Assembly (NCBI GenBank): GCA_019634675.1
Contig: JAHCAX010000007.1
Location: 1-64,000 of the forward strand
DNA: 64,000 nt
Direction of reading: 5' to 3'
Origin: Acherontichlamydia pituitae
GTDB lineage: Bacteria > Chlamydiota > Chlamydiia > Chlamydiales > Rhabdochlamydiaceae
The translations under genes were made by a program, and so were the position numbers. Below are positions 54,882 through 64,000 of the stretch, piece after piece. The stretch's first letter is position 1. Every line of letters starts with the position of its first letter. Under the pieces are notes generated by a model that saw nothing but the letters and a program-made list of their open reading frames with translations, ran no database searches and was not told where the DNA came from.

Positions 54882-56182
54882 AAAAGGTTTATGATAGAAT
54901 TCTTGACATGCGCGGCAACCTGATCACGGTAATGGCCCAAGGCGTATGCCTCGGCGAGCTTGCCCGCGTGCACAAACATGATGGCAGATCCACTTACGCA
55001 TCTGTGCTTCGGATCGATGGCGAGTATGTTACGTTGCAATGTTTTGAGAACACGCGCGGGATCGCGACGAATGACCGAGTGACGTTTTTAAATCGTCAGA
55101 TGGAAGTTGTCTGCAGCGATTCCCTATTTGGAAGGCGTCTTAATGGTGCCGGCGACCCGATCGACAATGGCCCTGTCATTACAGGGGAGCATCTCGAGAT
55201 CGGTTCTCCATCCTTCAATCCAGTGCGACGGATCGTCCCTCGTGACCTCGTCCGTACCAATATTCCGATGATCGATGTGTTCAACTGCCTTGTAAAATCG
55301 CAAAAGATCCCGATCTTTTCGATTGCCGGCGAGCCGTACAACCAGCTTTTGATGCGGATTGCGAACCAGACCGATGCCGACGTCGTTATCATTGGGGGAA
55401 TGGGCCTGCGTTTCGACGATTATCAGGCCTTCATCGACAATGCTGAAAAATCGGGCTCTTTGGACAAAACGATCATGTTTGTCCATCGCGCAACTGATCC
55501 TGCTGTCGAATGCTTGCTGGTCCCCGATATGGCGCTGGCTTGCGCCGAGAAGTTTGCTGTGCAGGACAAGGATGTGCTCGTCCTTCTGACCGACATGACT
55601 GCATTTGCAGACTCGATCAAAGAGATCATGATCACGATGGACCAGGTCCCATCGAACCGCGGATATCCCGGTTCGCTATATTCCGACTTGGCCTCCCGTT
55701 ATGAAAAAGCGGTCGATATCGATGGCAGCGGTTCGATCACCATCATCTCGGTTACGACCATGCCCGGCGGCGATGTCACCCATCCTATTCCAGACAATAC
55801 CGGCTACATCACGGAAGGGCAGTTTTATCTGCATGGCGGCAGGATCGATCCTTTCGGTTCCCTTTCCCGCTTGAAGCAGCAAGTGATCGGCAAAGTCACT
55901 CGTGAAGACCACGGCGACATTGCCAACGCACAGATCCGCCTTTATGCTGATTCGAAAAAAGCGCGCGAGCGGCAAAGCATGGGCTTCCGTTTATCGCGCT
56001 GGGATGAGAAACTGCTCCATTTTTCCCATCTCTTTGAAGACAGGATGATGAACCTGCAAGTCAATCTTTCTTTGGAAGATGCGTTGGCCTTAGGTTGGAA
56101 GACTTTGGCGGAATGTTTTGATTCACACGAAGTGGGGATCAAACAGACATTGATTGATAAATATTGGCCCAAAAAGGGTTAA
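54878..56182 (+). CDS. atpB: V-type ATP synthase subunit B
   Basis: A 434-residue regulatory subunit B. It lacks a P-loop, as expected (SIAGEPYNQLLMRIANQ occupies that position), and has the conserved LTDMTAFADSIKEI and MPSNRGYPGSLYSDLA-type motif (VPSNRGYPGSLYSDLA). It is translationally coupled to atpA through an ATGA overlap. Confidence 0.97.
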   Translation: MKKVYDRILDMRGNLITVMAQGVCLGELARVHKHDGRSTYASVLRIDGEYVTLQCFENTRGIATNDRVTFLNRQMEVVCSDSLFGRRLNGAGDPIDNGPVITGEHLEIGSPSFNPVRRIVPRDLVRTNIPMIDVFNCLVKSQKIPIFSIAGEPYNQLLMRIANQTDADVVIIGGMGLRFDDYQAFIDNAEKSGSLDKTIMFVHRATDPAVECLLVPDMALACAEKFAVQDKDVLVLLTDMTAFADSIKEIMITMDQVPSNRGYPGSLYSDLASRYEKAVDIDGSGSITIISVTTMPGGDVTHPIPDNTGYITEGQFYLHGGRIDPFGSLSRLKQQVIGKVTREDHGDIANAQIRLYADSKKARERQSMGFRLSRWDEKLLHFSHLFEDRMMNLQVNLSLEDALALGWKTLAECFDSHEVGIKQTLIDKYWPKKG

Positions 56183-56198
56183 AGAATGAGATGGATGC

Positions 56199-56816
56199 GT
56201 GGCTGACGTTAAGTTAACAAAAACCGAACTAAGGGTCCAACAGCTCAAGCATGACCGTCTGCAAAAGTATTTGCCGACGCTCCAGCTGAAAAAAGCGATG
56301 CTCCAGGTCGAGGTCAACTTGGCCCAAGCTGAGATTGAAGGATTGCGGATTGATTTTTCGACTGCTCAAGGGCATGTTGGTAAGTATTGCTCACTTTTTA
56401 CCGACCGCAATGCGCCTGATCTGTTCTCATCTGTTGAGATCGTCCAAGTCGAAAAAAGCTTTGAGAATGTGGCAGGCGTCGACATCCCTATCCTTGAGCG
56501 GGTTGTGTTCGCACCCTCGAGCTATTCCCTTTTCGATACGCCGATCTGGTTTGAATCTGCGATCGAGGGGGTCAAGGACCTTCTGACGGCAAGAGAAAAG
56601 ATCGCGATCGCAGAAGAGAAGAAGAGGCTTTTGGAAAAAGAGCTGCGCGAGGTATCGATCCGCGTCAACCTTTTCGAGAAAATTTTGATCCCAAGGGCCC
56701 AGCAGAACATCAAAAAGATCAAAATCTTTCTTGGCGACCAGCAGCTAGCGGCAGTTTCTCAAGCTAAAGTAGCCAAGAAAAAGATCCAAATGCGCAATGA
56801 AGGGAAAGGGCGATGA
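56199..56816 (+). CDS. atpD: V-type ATP synthase subunit D
   Basis: A 205-residue central-shaft subunit D, made of two long antiparallel helices (LTKTELRVQQLKHDRLQKYLPTLQLKKAML at the N-terminus, then KKRLLEKELREVSIRVNLFEKILIPRAQ). The start codon is GTG, 16 bases after the atpB stop codon. It overlaps atpI by four bases. This subunit transmits torque between V1 and the membrane rotor. Confidence 0.95.
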   Translation: MADVKLTKTELRVQQLKHDRLQKYLPTLQLKKAMLQVEVNLAQAEIEGLRIDFSTAQGHVGKYCSLFTDRNAPDLFSSVEIVQVEKSFENVAGVDIPILERVVFAPSSYSLFDTPIWFESAIEGVKDLLTAREKIAIAEEKKRLLEKELREVSIRVNLFEKILIPRAQQNIKKIKIFLGDQQLAAVSQAKVAKKKIQMRNEGKGR

Positions 56817-58741
56817 TCATCAATGTAAAAAAGTATCTTCTCATTGGAGCCAAAGAAGAGATCGACCGCTTCTTCTCCCGTGCGCAAACACAGGGGGTCA
56901 TCGAGTTTATTTCCCCTTCAGGAAAAAAAGTGGTCGAACTGCCTGCAGAAGTCCAAACGCTCTCGCATGCCATCAAGATCTTGCGCAAACTTCCTGTGAA
57001 AAAACCTTATGAAGGCGATATCGAGCGTGCGACTGCATTGGAAGTGGCCGATCGGGTCTTAGAGCTCAAGGCAGAGGTTGAAAAGCTCTCAGAAGAAAAA
57101 AGACTGGTCGAAGCGGAGATCTCCCGCGTTGCTCCTTTTGGCGACTTCTCAACCGAAGATATCGACTTTATCGAAAAAGAGTCGGGCAGAGAGATCCAGT
57201 TTTTCTGCATGAAGACAGCTAAAAGCCATGCAACGAACTTCACCGATGAAGTGATCTACATTGGTACCGATTACGACCTCGATTATTTTGTGACGATCAA
57301 CCGCAGCCCTAAAAGCTATCCTGATATGATTGAAATGAGGATCGACCGTCCTCTTGGCGAACTGCAGACCCACTTGACATTTGTCAAGGAGTCGCTGCAT
57401 CAAATGGAAGCAGAGCTCAAAGGATTCGCTGGGCATATCGACTACCTCCATCATGTGCTGATCGATTTTTTAAACGACTACCACTTGCATATTGCCAAGA
57501 AGGACCTCGCTTTCCCATTGGAGGGCACCCTATTTGCCGTTGAAGCTTGGGTCCCTGAGAACAAGACGAATATCCTTTTTGCTGTGATCGACGGGATGGC
57601 TGTGCACTGCGAGCCGATCGTGATTGAAGAACAAGACAAAGTTCCCACCTATATGGAGAACAAGGGAGCGCAGCGGATCGGTGAGGACCTCGTTAAAATC
57701 TATGATATCCCTGCAACATCCGATAAAGACCCTTCCGGATGGGTCTTCTGGTTCTTTGCCCTCTTCTTTGCCATGATCGTAGCCGATGGCGGCTATGGGC
57801 TTCTTTACCTGGGGATCGCGCTTTACCTCAAGTTCAAGTATCCTTCCCTTAAAGGGCAAGGCAAGCGATTTGTCAAGCTGGCCCTGATCCTTTCAACGGC
57901 ATGCGTGCTGTGGGGAGTGGCCACTTCCGCCTTTTTCGGCATCCAAGTTCAGCCCAAAAGCTGGCTTGGAAAAGTCTCTTTGATCCAATATCTTGCCGTC
58001 AAAAAGGCGGAGTATCACCTGAACATTAAGGATGATGTCCAAAAGCAGTGGGTCGCCAAATTTTCCAACCTGACCAATGTCAAAAACGGACAGGAATTCC
58101 TAGATGGAGCTGTTTCGGAAGAAAAAGGAAGGATCAGTTATGAGATGTTCGATGCATTCTCCGACAGCATCCTCCTGGAGTTTTCGCTGATCATCGGGGT
58201 TATCCACATCGCATTTTCTTTCTTGCGCTACCTGTTTCGGCACTGGGCTGGGATCGGCTGGATTGCTTTCATGGTCGGTTGCTATCTGTATTTCCCTGAG
58301 ACCTTGAATGCAACGTCATTGCTGCACTTTTTAGGATTTGTCGATAAGCAGACTGGCAATGAGCTTGGCCTGCAGTTGATCTATAGCGGCGTGATCGCCG
58401 CCCTCTTTTTAGCCTTGGTGCAAAAGCGGCTGAAAGGATTGGGGGAAATTGCGAACATGGTCCAAGTCTTTGCCGATGTCCTTTCCTACTTGCGTCTTTA
58501 TGCCCTTGGGCTTGCGGGATCGATCATGGCATCGACATTTAATGAGATCGGCCAGGACGTGGGGCTGTTCATTGGATGGATTGTCATCCTTTTTGGGCAC
58601 AGCGTGAATATTTTACTTGGGTTAATGGCAGGGGTCATCCATGGGCTTCGTCTTAATTTCATCGAATGGTATCATTATTGCTTCGATGGCGGAGGCCGTT
58701 TGTTCAATCCCCTGATGCGAATGAAACCAAAGGAACACTAA
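56813..58741 (+). CDS. atpI: V-type ATP synthase subunit I
   Basis: A 642-residue a-like subunit: an N-terminal cytosolic half of about 300 residues and a C-terminal half with about seven to eight membrane helices. The essential Arg is in LSYLRLYALGLAG, and the family ending LRLNFIEWYHYCFDGGGRLFNPL is present. It supplies the half-channels for ion flow. It overlaps atpD and is 20 bases from atpK. Confidence 0.95.
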   Translation: MIINVKKYLLIGAKEEIDRFFSRAQTQGVIEFISPSGKKVVELPAEVQTLSHAIKILRKLPVKKPYEGDIERATALEVADRVLELKAEVEKLSEEKRLVEAEISRVAPFGDFSTEDIDFIEKESGREIQFFCMKTAKSHATNFTDEVIYIGTDYDLDYFVTINRSPKSYPDMIEMRIDRPLGELQTHLTFVKESLHQMEAELKGFAGHIDYLHHVLIDFLNDYHLHIAKKDLAFPLEGTLFAVEAWVPENKTNILFAVIDGMAVHCEPIVIEEQDKVPTYMENKGAQRIGEDLVKIYDIPATSDKDPSGWVFWFFALFFAMIVADGGYGLLYLGIALYLKFKYPSLKGQGKRFVKLALILSTACVLWGVATSAFFGIQVQPKSWLGKVSLIQYLAVKKAEYHLNIKDDVQKQWVAKFSNLTNVKNGQEFLDGAVSEEKGRISYEMFDAFSDSILLEFSLIIGVIHIAFSFLRYLFRHWAGIGWIAFMVGCYLYFPETLNATSLLHFLGFVDKQTGNELGLQLIYSGVIAALFLALVQKRLKGLGEIANMVQVFADVLSYLRLYALGLAGSIMASTFNEIGQDVGLFIGWIVILFGHSVNILLGLMAGVIHGLRLNFIEWYHYCFDGGGRLFNPLMRMKPKEH

Positions 58742-58761
58742 TTTTTTAAGGAGTTAACGTT

Positions 58762-59184
58762 ATGGATTATGGAATGGTAGGACCGGCTCTTGTCCTTGGG
58801 CTAGGTTGTGTAGGCAGCTCAATTGGTTGCGGTATCGGCGGTATGGCATCGCATGCTGTGATGAGCCGTGTTGAAGAGAACCACGGTAAATTCATCGGGA
58901 TGTCAGCGGTCGCTTCTTCCCAGTCGATCTACGGGTTTGTCTTGATGCTGCTGATGAAGAACAGCATTGCTGCTGGCACATTATCTCCTCTTTCAGGGAT
59001 CGGCATCGGCTTCTCTGTAGGGCTTGCTTTGCTGTTCTCTTCGATCTATCAAGGGATGTGCGCAGCTTCGGGTATCCAAGCTTCCGCTAAACAACCAGCG
59101 ATCATTGGTAAGTGCTTTGCCGCGCTTGGCATTGTAGAGTCGTTCTCTCTCTTTGCCTTCGTCTTCGCATTGCTCCTTATCTGA
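58762..59184 (+). CDS. atpK: V-type ATP synthase subunit K (rotor ring)
   Basis: A 140-residue proteolipid with four membrane helices in two hairpins. The ion-carrying Glu is in helix 4 (GIVESFSLF, Glu126); helix 2 lacks a Glu, as in V-type rings. Ser53, Gln54 and Tyr57 (SSQSIYGF) and Gln97 (IYQGM) line up with Thr64, Gln65, Tyr68 and Gln110 of the E. hirae NtpK Na+ site, so a Na+-coupled ring is possible. It ends the operon. AAGGAG precedes the start. Confidence 0.95.
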   Translation: MDYGMVGPALVLGLGCVGSSIGCGIGGMASHAVMSRVEENHGKFIGMSAVASSQSIYGFVLMLLMKNSIAAGTLSPLSGIGIGFSVGLALLFSSIYQGMCAASGIQASAKQPAIIGKCFAALGIVESFSLFAFVFALLLI

Positions 59185-59225
59185 TCTAATGGCAGGGAGG
59201 GGTGGGCAATAGCCTGGCCCCTCGC

Positions 59226-59993
59226 CTATAATGCCCTTTGCATTAGGTCTTCTTTAAATATTACAAACGCTTCTTTATCTGCTTCGATATCGCCCTCCAG
59301 CTTTTCTTTAGAATAAGAACTTGGATCTGCTAGAAACCGTCGATAGCAAGCTTCTTCGTGCGCAATTCTTGCAATTTGCAAGTTGCTGAGCAAGTTTCCT
59401 AGATATTCATCATCTGCCAAGTGTGCGTCTATCAGCCTGTCAGCCTCGTGCAATAGCTCTTGATAATTTCCGCCAGCTAACATGTAACGGACAAATTCAA
59501 GGTCTGGAAGTCGGACATCAGGCAGTTTTACGTCGGATATTAACTTAAAGTCTCGACTTGAGAGAGTGATAGTGTTCTCTTCAATGTTCACAATTTGATA
59601 ATCAATTGCGGATAGCCTTCGAACGGCGAGCATTGTGGTCAAAATGACCAGGGGAGCTGCAAGAATGATAAAAGGATTGATGAGAATGCTTAATGCCGCA
59701 AGCCCGATTAGACAGGCCGATCCAAGCAGAACAGCGGCGACTTGTTTTCCATTCCATTTTGCCGATCGGTATTTTTCTAAGGAAGTTTCTGAAGTCACGT
59801 TTTTATTTGAAACAAGAGAAGCGATGGGCTGAGAGGAGCCGTTCTTCGATGGCAAATAGTAAGATATATTAATGCTGTTCGTATTCAACGAGTTAGTTGT
59901 TTGAGCTTGAAGATAATAGGATACATTAAGCTTATTTCGGCAAGAAACAGACCTTGCATATAAATTAGTTGAGCTTGCTGTAGAAGCTGTCAT
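59226..59993 (-). CDS. Inc-like bilobed membrane protein
   Basis: A 255-residue protein with a Ser/Thr/Asn-rich N-terminus containing a duplicated motif (NVSYYLQAQTTNS / NISYYLPSKNGSS), a bilobed hydrophobic region at about residues 85-125 (VLLGSACLIGLAALSILI, FIILAAPLVILTTMLAV) and a C-terminal helical part. The shape matches chlamydial inclusion membrane proteins. It is convergent with the ATPase operon. Function unknown. Confidence 0.7.
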   Translation of the reverse strand: MTASTASSTNLYARSVSCRNKLNVSYYLQAQTTNSLNTNSINISYYLPSKNGSSQPIASLVSNKNVTSETSLEKYRSAKWNGKQVAAVLLGSACLIGLAALSILINPFIILAAPLVILTTMLAVRRLSAIDYQIVNIEENTITLSSRDFKLISDVKLPDVRLPDLEFVRYMLAGGNYQELLHEADRLIDAHLADDEYLGNLLSNLQIARIAHEEACYRRFLADPSSYSKEKLEGDIEADKEAFVIFKEDLMQRAL

Positions 59994-60243
59994 ATTACAT
60001 CTTGATTTTTTAATAATTATATCATTTGTTTTTTTGTTTGTAAAGTTGTTGTCTGTTTAATTTTTTTTGTTATAATTAATAATTAATTTTTTTATTAATA
60101 AAAACTATCTTGTTTTGTTGGCTTTATTTTTGTTACGAATAAACTGTTAAAATTTATTAAAAAATAATTTATCAATTTTGTTTAAAAAAAACGTTAGATG
60201 TCGTATTAAGCGAAATATAGCGTTTATAGATATTAGGTGTATC
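59994..60243. other. AT-rich divergent promoter region
   Basis: 250 bp of very AT-rich DNA between the Inc-like gene and the autotransporter-like gene. AGGTG lies eight bases ahead of the ATG at 60244. No exact promoter is called. Confidence 0.4.
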
Positions 60244-63200
60244 ATGCATTTTAAAAATTCTCGATATTATCCATTTCATATTTCGTATGTTGTACTGCTG
60301 TTCAGTATTTTGAATAAATCAAGCTACGCAGAGCAGGTTTACCTAACATCTGATACTCTTCCTTATCCAAATCCAGGAGAGTTAAGATACGCTTTAGAAA
60401 ATTTCAATTCGAACGGAGACGTCATCCAGTTTAGCCCTCAAATTAACAACTTGACTATTACTTTATCCGGCCCATTGCCGCCTATTAATTTATCAAGCGG
60501 CATCCTTCAAATGGAAGGGCAAGGATCTTCTTATAACATCACAATTGATGGGAATGGCTATCCGATCTTTTTTGTGCAAAATGGAACTTTGCAAATTCAA
60601 TCATTTAATTCTGTAACGCTGCAGAATGCTACAGCGCAAGGTGGAAATGGGGGAGCAAGTATTTCCCCGATTAGTTACGGCGGCGGCGGCGGAGGCGGCG
60701 GAGGAATGGGCGCCGGAGGCGCATTGTTTGTTAATGATACGGCCAATGTCATTATCCATTCTGATGTTTCGAATTTCGCAATCAATAACAACGCTGCAAT
60801 TGGCGGAGCTGGAGCTATAGGAGGAGGTTTTGGTATGGGCTCTCCTATATCCGGACCTGGGGGCGGCGGCGGCGGGGGAATGTTTGCGCCAGGTGGAGAT
60901 GGTGGAGACATCGGATATAATCAAGACTATAATAATTATGCTGGTGGAGGCGGCGGTGGCGGCGGTGGAAGCTCTTCAGGAATAATGGGGGGATCAGGGT
61001 CGGTCACAAATGTCGGCGATCAAATAACTGGGGTGGGAGGAACAGGCGGCGTTGGCGGAGGATATATAGGAGGAAATGGTGCAGCGGGAGGTAATTCCGT
61101 AGGTAATGTACCTTCTCCTCCAGCTTCTGCGGGATCGGCAGGGCAATCTACTGCTGTTGTATTTAATGGAGGAGGTGGGGGAGGAGGAGCGGCTGGAACT
61201 TGCAGCTCATCAACCGGGCAGGGAAATGGTGGTTCCGGCGGTTCTGGGGGTGATTTTTCTGGAGGAGGAGGTGGTGGCGGCGGGACATTTAATATCGGTA
61301 CAAATGCAGGCGGCGGCAATGGTGCAACAGGCGGGTTTGGAGGAGGAGGAGGAGGAGCTGGAACTGCATCATATATAGACAACTCAGTGCCCAATTTGGG
61401 AGGGAACGGAAATTTTGGAGGAGGAGGGGGCGGCAGCGGTAGTGATCTCCCAGGACTAGGCGGCGGAGGATCCCTATTTGGAGGAGGGAGTGGCGGAACT
61501 ACTCCTCAATCATCTTTAGCTGGAGGGCCCGGCGGCGGCGGCGCTGGCCTTGGAGGAGGCATTTTTCTTCGAAGCGGATCTTCTTTGACTTTGAATAACC
61601 CAACGTTTTCTGGCAATGGCGCAACCGGGGGCGCTGCAGGAATAGTAGGAGGGGGGACTGGCGGCAATGGAGGTGCTACGAATGGCCTGGGAGCCGGTCC
61701 TGATATTTTTATGATGTCGAGCAGCTCCTTAACGATCAATGTTGACAACGCATTGACGATTGCAAGCACCATTGCTTCCGATAACGGAACTGGTGGCGGG
61801 TCGACAAATTCGGGAGGCTTATTCAAAGGGGGTTCTGGAATATTAACGCTAAGCGGTGTGAACAATTCCTCAGGCTACACGGGCGATACGGCAATTAATC
61901 AAGGAACATTGAGCATTTCAAATGACAATAATCTGGGCAACGGCGGCGGCATTAGTTTTAATCTGCCGGGACCCGGAACGCTCCAATTTACTGGAACCAC
62001 ATCTTCTAACCGTCCGATTACCCTGAATACAAATGGAACAATTCAAGTTAATGGGTCCAATACAGTTACTTTATCTGGAATGATCGGCGGATCTGGAGGA
62101 GGCGATCAAGGCGGCTTAATTTATTCAGGGCCAGGAAAGATCATTTTGACGTCTTCGCAAAATAACTTTGTAGGTGGAACAACCATCAATGGCGGAACTC
62201 TAGCTTTAGGCGGAGCGGGAACTCTTCTGTTGACAGGCGCGATCGATGTCTTCAAAGGAGGAACATTTGACATTTCTACAAGCAGCAATGCTGTGACAAT
62301 TGGAGACTTGAGTGGAAACGGCGCTGTTGCTCTTGGAAGCCAATCGTTGACTGTCGGGACAGCTAACCCCGCGGTGACTTTTTCGGGAGTGATCGGAGGA
62401 ACAGGGGGATCTTTAACCAAACTAGGGAGCGGTACGCTTTATCTTACTGGTTCGAATACTTATTCCGGATCGACGAAGCTCAATGCTGGAACCCTTAGCA
62501 TTAACACGGGATCAAGCCTTGGTGGAACCTCAAATTTGCAATTTAATGGCGGTACATTCCAATCGACTGGAACCTTTACGTTTTCTCCAGGTATTGCGAT
62601 CAATGCAGGCGGCGGGAAAATCGATGTTACGCAAGGGAACACATTAACTTTATCAGGAGTGGTGTCGGGAGCTTCCAGCAGCGATGCGCTTAGTAAAATC
62701 GATTCAGGGACATTAGTTCTGACAAATACGAACAGTTATGCAGGACCGACCAATATTTTAGGAGGGGTCCTTAGCATTAGCAGTGCAGGAAACCTTGGCG
62801 GAACTTCGGGGGTGTCTTTTAGCGGCGGGACGTTGCAATCAACAGGCAGCTTTACCCTTTCTCCGGACATCATTCTTAATGCAGGTGGAGGAGGGGCCAA
62901 TATCGATGTGACCAACGGGAACACCCTTGTTTTAGAGGGAAATATTTCCGGTTCTTCTAAAAACGATGGGTTTAACATCATTGATACAGGAGTTTTAACT
63001 CTTTCAGGATCGAACTCTTATCATGGTCCTACAAATATCCTCAAGGGAGCCCTCAATATCGGGAGCGCGTCCAATTTAAGCCCCAACACTTCCCAGGTGA
63101 CTTTTAGTGGAAGCACGTTGAAGGCAACAGGGACGTTTACTCTTCCACAAAATATGATGCTGAGTCCAAATGGAGGAGGAGCTACCATCGATGTCACTGG

Positions 63201-64000
63201 ATCCAACACTCTGACTTTGTCAGGTATCATTTCGGGCGCTTCTTCAAGCGATGGATTCAGTAAAACCAATACAGGCACATTGATCCTTTCCAACGCCAAC
63301 ACTTATACTGGTCCCACAAACATTCTCGGAGGGGTGCTCGGGTTAAGCAATTCAGGAAATCTCGGCAACACTTCTGGCATCTTTTTTAGCGGAGGTTCAT
63401 TTCAGGCCACGACAACGGTAACATTGAACGAACCGATTACATTTGTTTCAGGAGAAGGAGGAGGCAGCTTCGACGTCTCAAGTGGAAATACTTTGACATT
63501 GTCTGGGACTGTAGCAGGCTCGAATAATGCCGATCCCCTTGTGAAAAATGATGCGGGAACATTAGTCCTTTCAGGAACGAATACCTATTCTGGGCTTACC
63601 AATGTAATGGGCGGTGTGCTTAGCATTGCCAATCCCAGCAATTTGGGTAATAGCAGTGCGGTTAAGCTTAGCGATGCAACGTTGCAGCTAGCATCCTCTA
63701 TGAACCTTCAAGCATCCGTCGGCATTTCATTAAACGGTGCTCGGGGAACAATTGATACGAATGGATTTGATTCTACCATTTCCGGCGTGATCTCGGGAGG
63801 AGCTGGTAGTGGATTAACAAAAATCAAAGAGGGGGTTTTGACCCTTGGCAATAATGCTAATACCTATTCAGGGCCGACAACTGTTTTGGCCGGGCACCTC
63901 AGTATTGCAGATCTTGGTAATTTAGGATCTAGTACTGCATTAACGCTCAATGGCGGGACATTGGAGATACACAGCGCTTTAACCCTTCCTACAGCAATCA
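60244..64000 (+). CDS. giant glycine-rich autotransporter-like protein (5' part)
   Basis: An uninterrupted frame of 1252 codons that leaves the window without a stop. It starts with a signal-like peptide (VVLLFSILNKSSYAEQ), a beta-helix onset (GELRYALENFNSNGDVIQF), and then an extremely Gly-rich insert (about residues 140-480) with many GGGG runs and phrases such as GGALFVN and FSGN, which resemble the GGAI and FxxN motifs of chlamydial Pmps. From about residue 525 come autotransporter-associated beta-strand (PATR) repeats: GTLxLxGxNTYxGxTxxxxGxLSI. Six clear units start at 62431, 62707, 62989, 63274, 63556 and 63832, spaced 276-285 bases. A surface or secreted beta-helix is inferred; a C-terminal barrel would lie beyond the window. 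Confidence 0.85.
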   Translation, partial: MHFKNSRYYPFHISYVVLLFSILNKSSYAEQVYLTSDTLPYPNPGELRYALENFNSNGDVIQFSPQINNLTITLSGPLPPINLSSGILQMEGQGSSYNITIDGNGYPIFFVQNGTLQIQSFNSVTLQNATAQGGNGGASISPISYGGGGGGGGGMGAGGALFVNDTANVIIHSDVSNFAINNNAAIGGAGAIGGGFGMGSPISGPGGGGGGGMFAPGGDGGDIGYNQDYNNYAGGGGGGGGGSSSGIMGGSGSVTNVGDQITGVGGTGGVGGGYIGGNGAAGGNSVGNVPSPPASAGSAGQSTAVVFNGGGGGGGAAGTCSSSTGQGNGGSGGSGGDFSGGGGGGGGTFNIGTNAGGGNGATGGFGGGGGGAGTASYIDNSVPNLGGNGNFGGGGGGSGSDLPGLGGGGSLFGGGSGGTTPQSSLAGGPGGGGAGLGGGIFLRSGSSLTLNNPTFSGNGATGGAAGIVGGGTGGNGGATNGLGAGPDIFMMSSSSLTINVDNALTIASTIASDNGTGGGSTNSGGLFKGGSGILTLSGVNNSSGYTGDTAINQGTLSISNDNNLGNGGGISFNLPGPGTLQFTGTTSSNRPITLNTNGTIQVNGSNTVTLSGMIGGSGGGDQGGLIYSGPGKIILTSSQNNFVGGTTINGGTLALGGAGTLLLTGAIDVFKGGTFDISTSSNAVTIGDLSGNGAVALGSQSLTVGTANPAVTFSGVIGGTGGSLTKLGSGTLYLTGSNTYSGSTKLNAGTLSINTGSSLGGTSNLQFNGGTFQSTGTFTFSPGIAINAGGGKIDVTQGNTLTLSGVVSGASSSDALSKIDSGTLVLTNTNSYAGPTNILGGVLSISSAGNLGGTSGVSFSGGTLQSTGSFTLSPDIILNAGGGGANIDVTNGNTLVLEGNISGSSKNDGFNIIDTGVLTLSGSNSYHGPTNILKGALNIGSASNLSPNTSQVTFSGSTLKATGTFTLPQNMMLSPNGGGATIDVTGSNTLTLSGIISGASSSDGFSKTNTGTLILSNANTYTGPTNILGGVLGLSNSGNLGNTSGIFFSGGSFQATTTVTLNEPITFVSGEGGGSFDVSSGNTLTLSGTVAGSNNADPLVKNDAGTLVLSGTNTYSGLTNVMGGVLSIANPSNLGNSSAVKLSDATLQLASSMNLQASVGISLNGARGTIDTNGFDSTISGVISGGAGSGLTKIKEGVLTLGNNANTYSGPTTVLAGHLSIADLGNLGSSTALTLNGGTLEIHSALTLPTAI
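62431..64000 (+). repeat. about 94-residue PATR super-repeat
   Basis: Six units within the autotransporter-like gene, each opening with G(T/V)LxL and containing NTY(S/T/A)GPTN followed by GGVLSI and NLGxxS. Spacing is 92, 94, 95, 94 and 92 codons. The units have diverged at DNA level but keep phase. Confidence 0.85.

Noticed and set aside
60675..63302. Long proline-rich frames on the minus strand
   Set aside because: They are the antisense of GGN glycine codons in the autotransporter gene and have no start sites or family features.
62431..64000. Possible CRISPR-like array because of regular spacing
   Set aside because: The units are about 280 bp, diverged at DNA level, and in phase with the reading frame; they are protein repeats.

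Overview
The window looks like a chromosomal segment of a member of the order Chlamydiales outside the classical Chlamydiaceae (a Waddlia/Parachlamydia-like organism). The reasons are the gene order infA - tRNA-Thr - tuf - tRNA-Trp - secE - nusG - rplK - rplA - rplJ - rplL - rpoB - rpoC, then transaldolase and a V-type ATPase operon (E - DUF2764 - A - B - D - I - K), which is the order I remember from Chlamydia, together with moderate GC, many Inc-like bilobed hydrophobic proteins and a large autotransporter-type surface protein. The species is an inference.

Layout. 1-4.9 kb: inverted-repeat (MITE-like) elements around a Nudix hydrolase, then a GMC oxidoreductase, an outer-membrane beta-barrel protein and an LDAH-type lipase-fold hydrolase. 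4.9-11.4 kb: a CAT-anticodon tRNA, a GC-rich DMT transporter, a DUF1207-like envelope protein, an unknown protein with an amphipathic segment, and a LOG-like protein. 11.7-16.1 kb: a second MITE-like element, then a co-directional cluster of MYG1, HIT, HEAT-repeat protein and aminopeptidase P. 16.1-21.9 kb: two paralogous membrane proteins, SufE, an alpha/beta hydrolase and a large unknown protein. 22.2-35.3 kb: the translation/transcription superoperon infA to rpoC, ending in a strong terminator, followed by prfC.

37.2-46.6 kb is accessory. It holds four paralogous genes of about 350 codons in alternating orientation, whose C-terminal half resembles the conserved region of plant IQM (calmodulin-binding) proteins; an ABC-2 exporter pair; and a row of four small Inc-like membrane protein genes, one of them 5'-truncated. 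46.7-48.6 kb carries two transaldolases, one with altered catalytic residues. 48.7-51.4 kb carries secreted or lipid-anchored proteins. 51.6-59.2 kb is the V-type ATPase operon, whose rotor subunit keeps the residues that bind Na+ in Enterococcus hirae NtpK. 60.2-64.0 kb is the 5' part of a giant glycine-rich, repeat-containing autotransporter-like gene that runs off the window.

The most interesting points are the IQM-like four-gene cluster, apparently a duplicated tail-to-tail gene pair, sitting in a break of otherwise conserved rpoC-tal-atp synteny; the catalytically altered transaldolase; the decaying Inc-like row; and the nested-palindrome mobile elements near a tRNA remnant.
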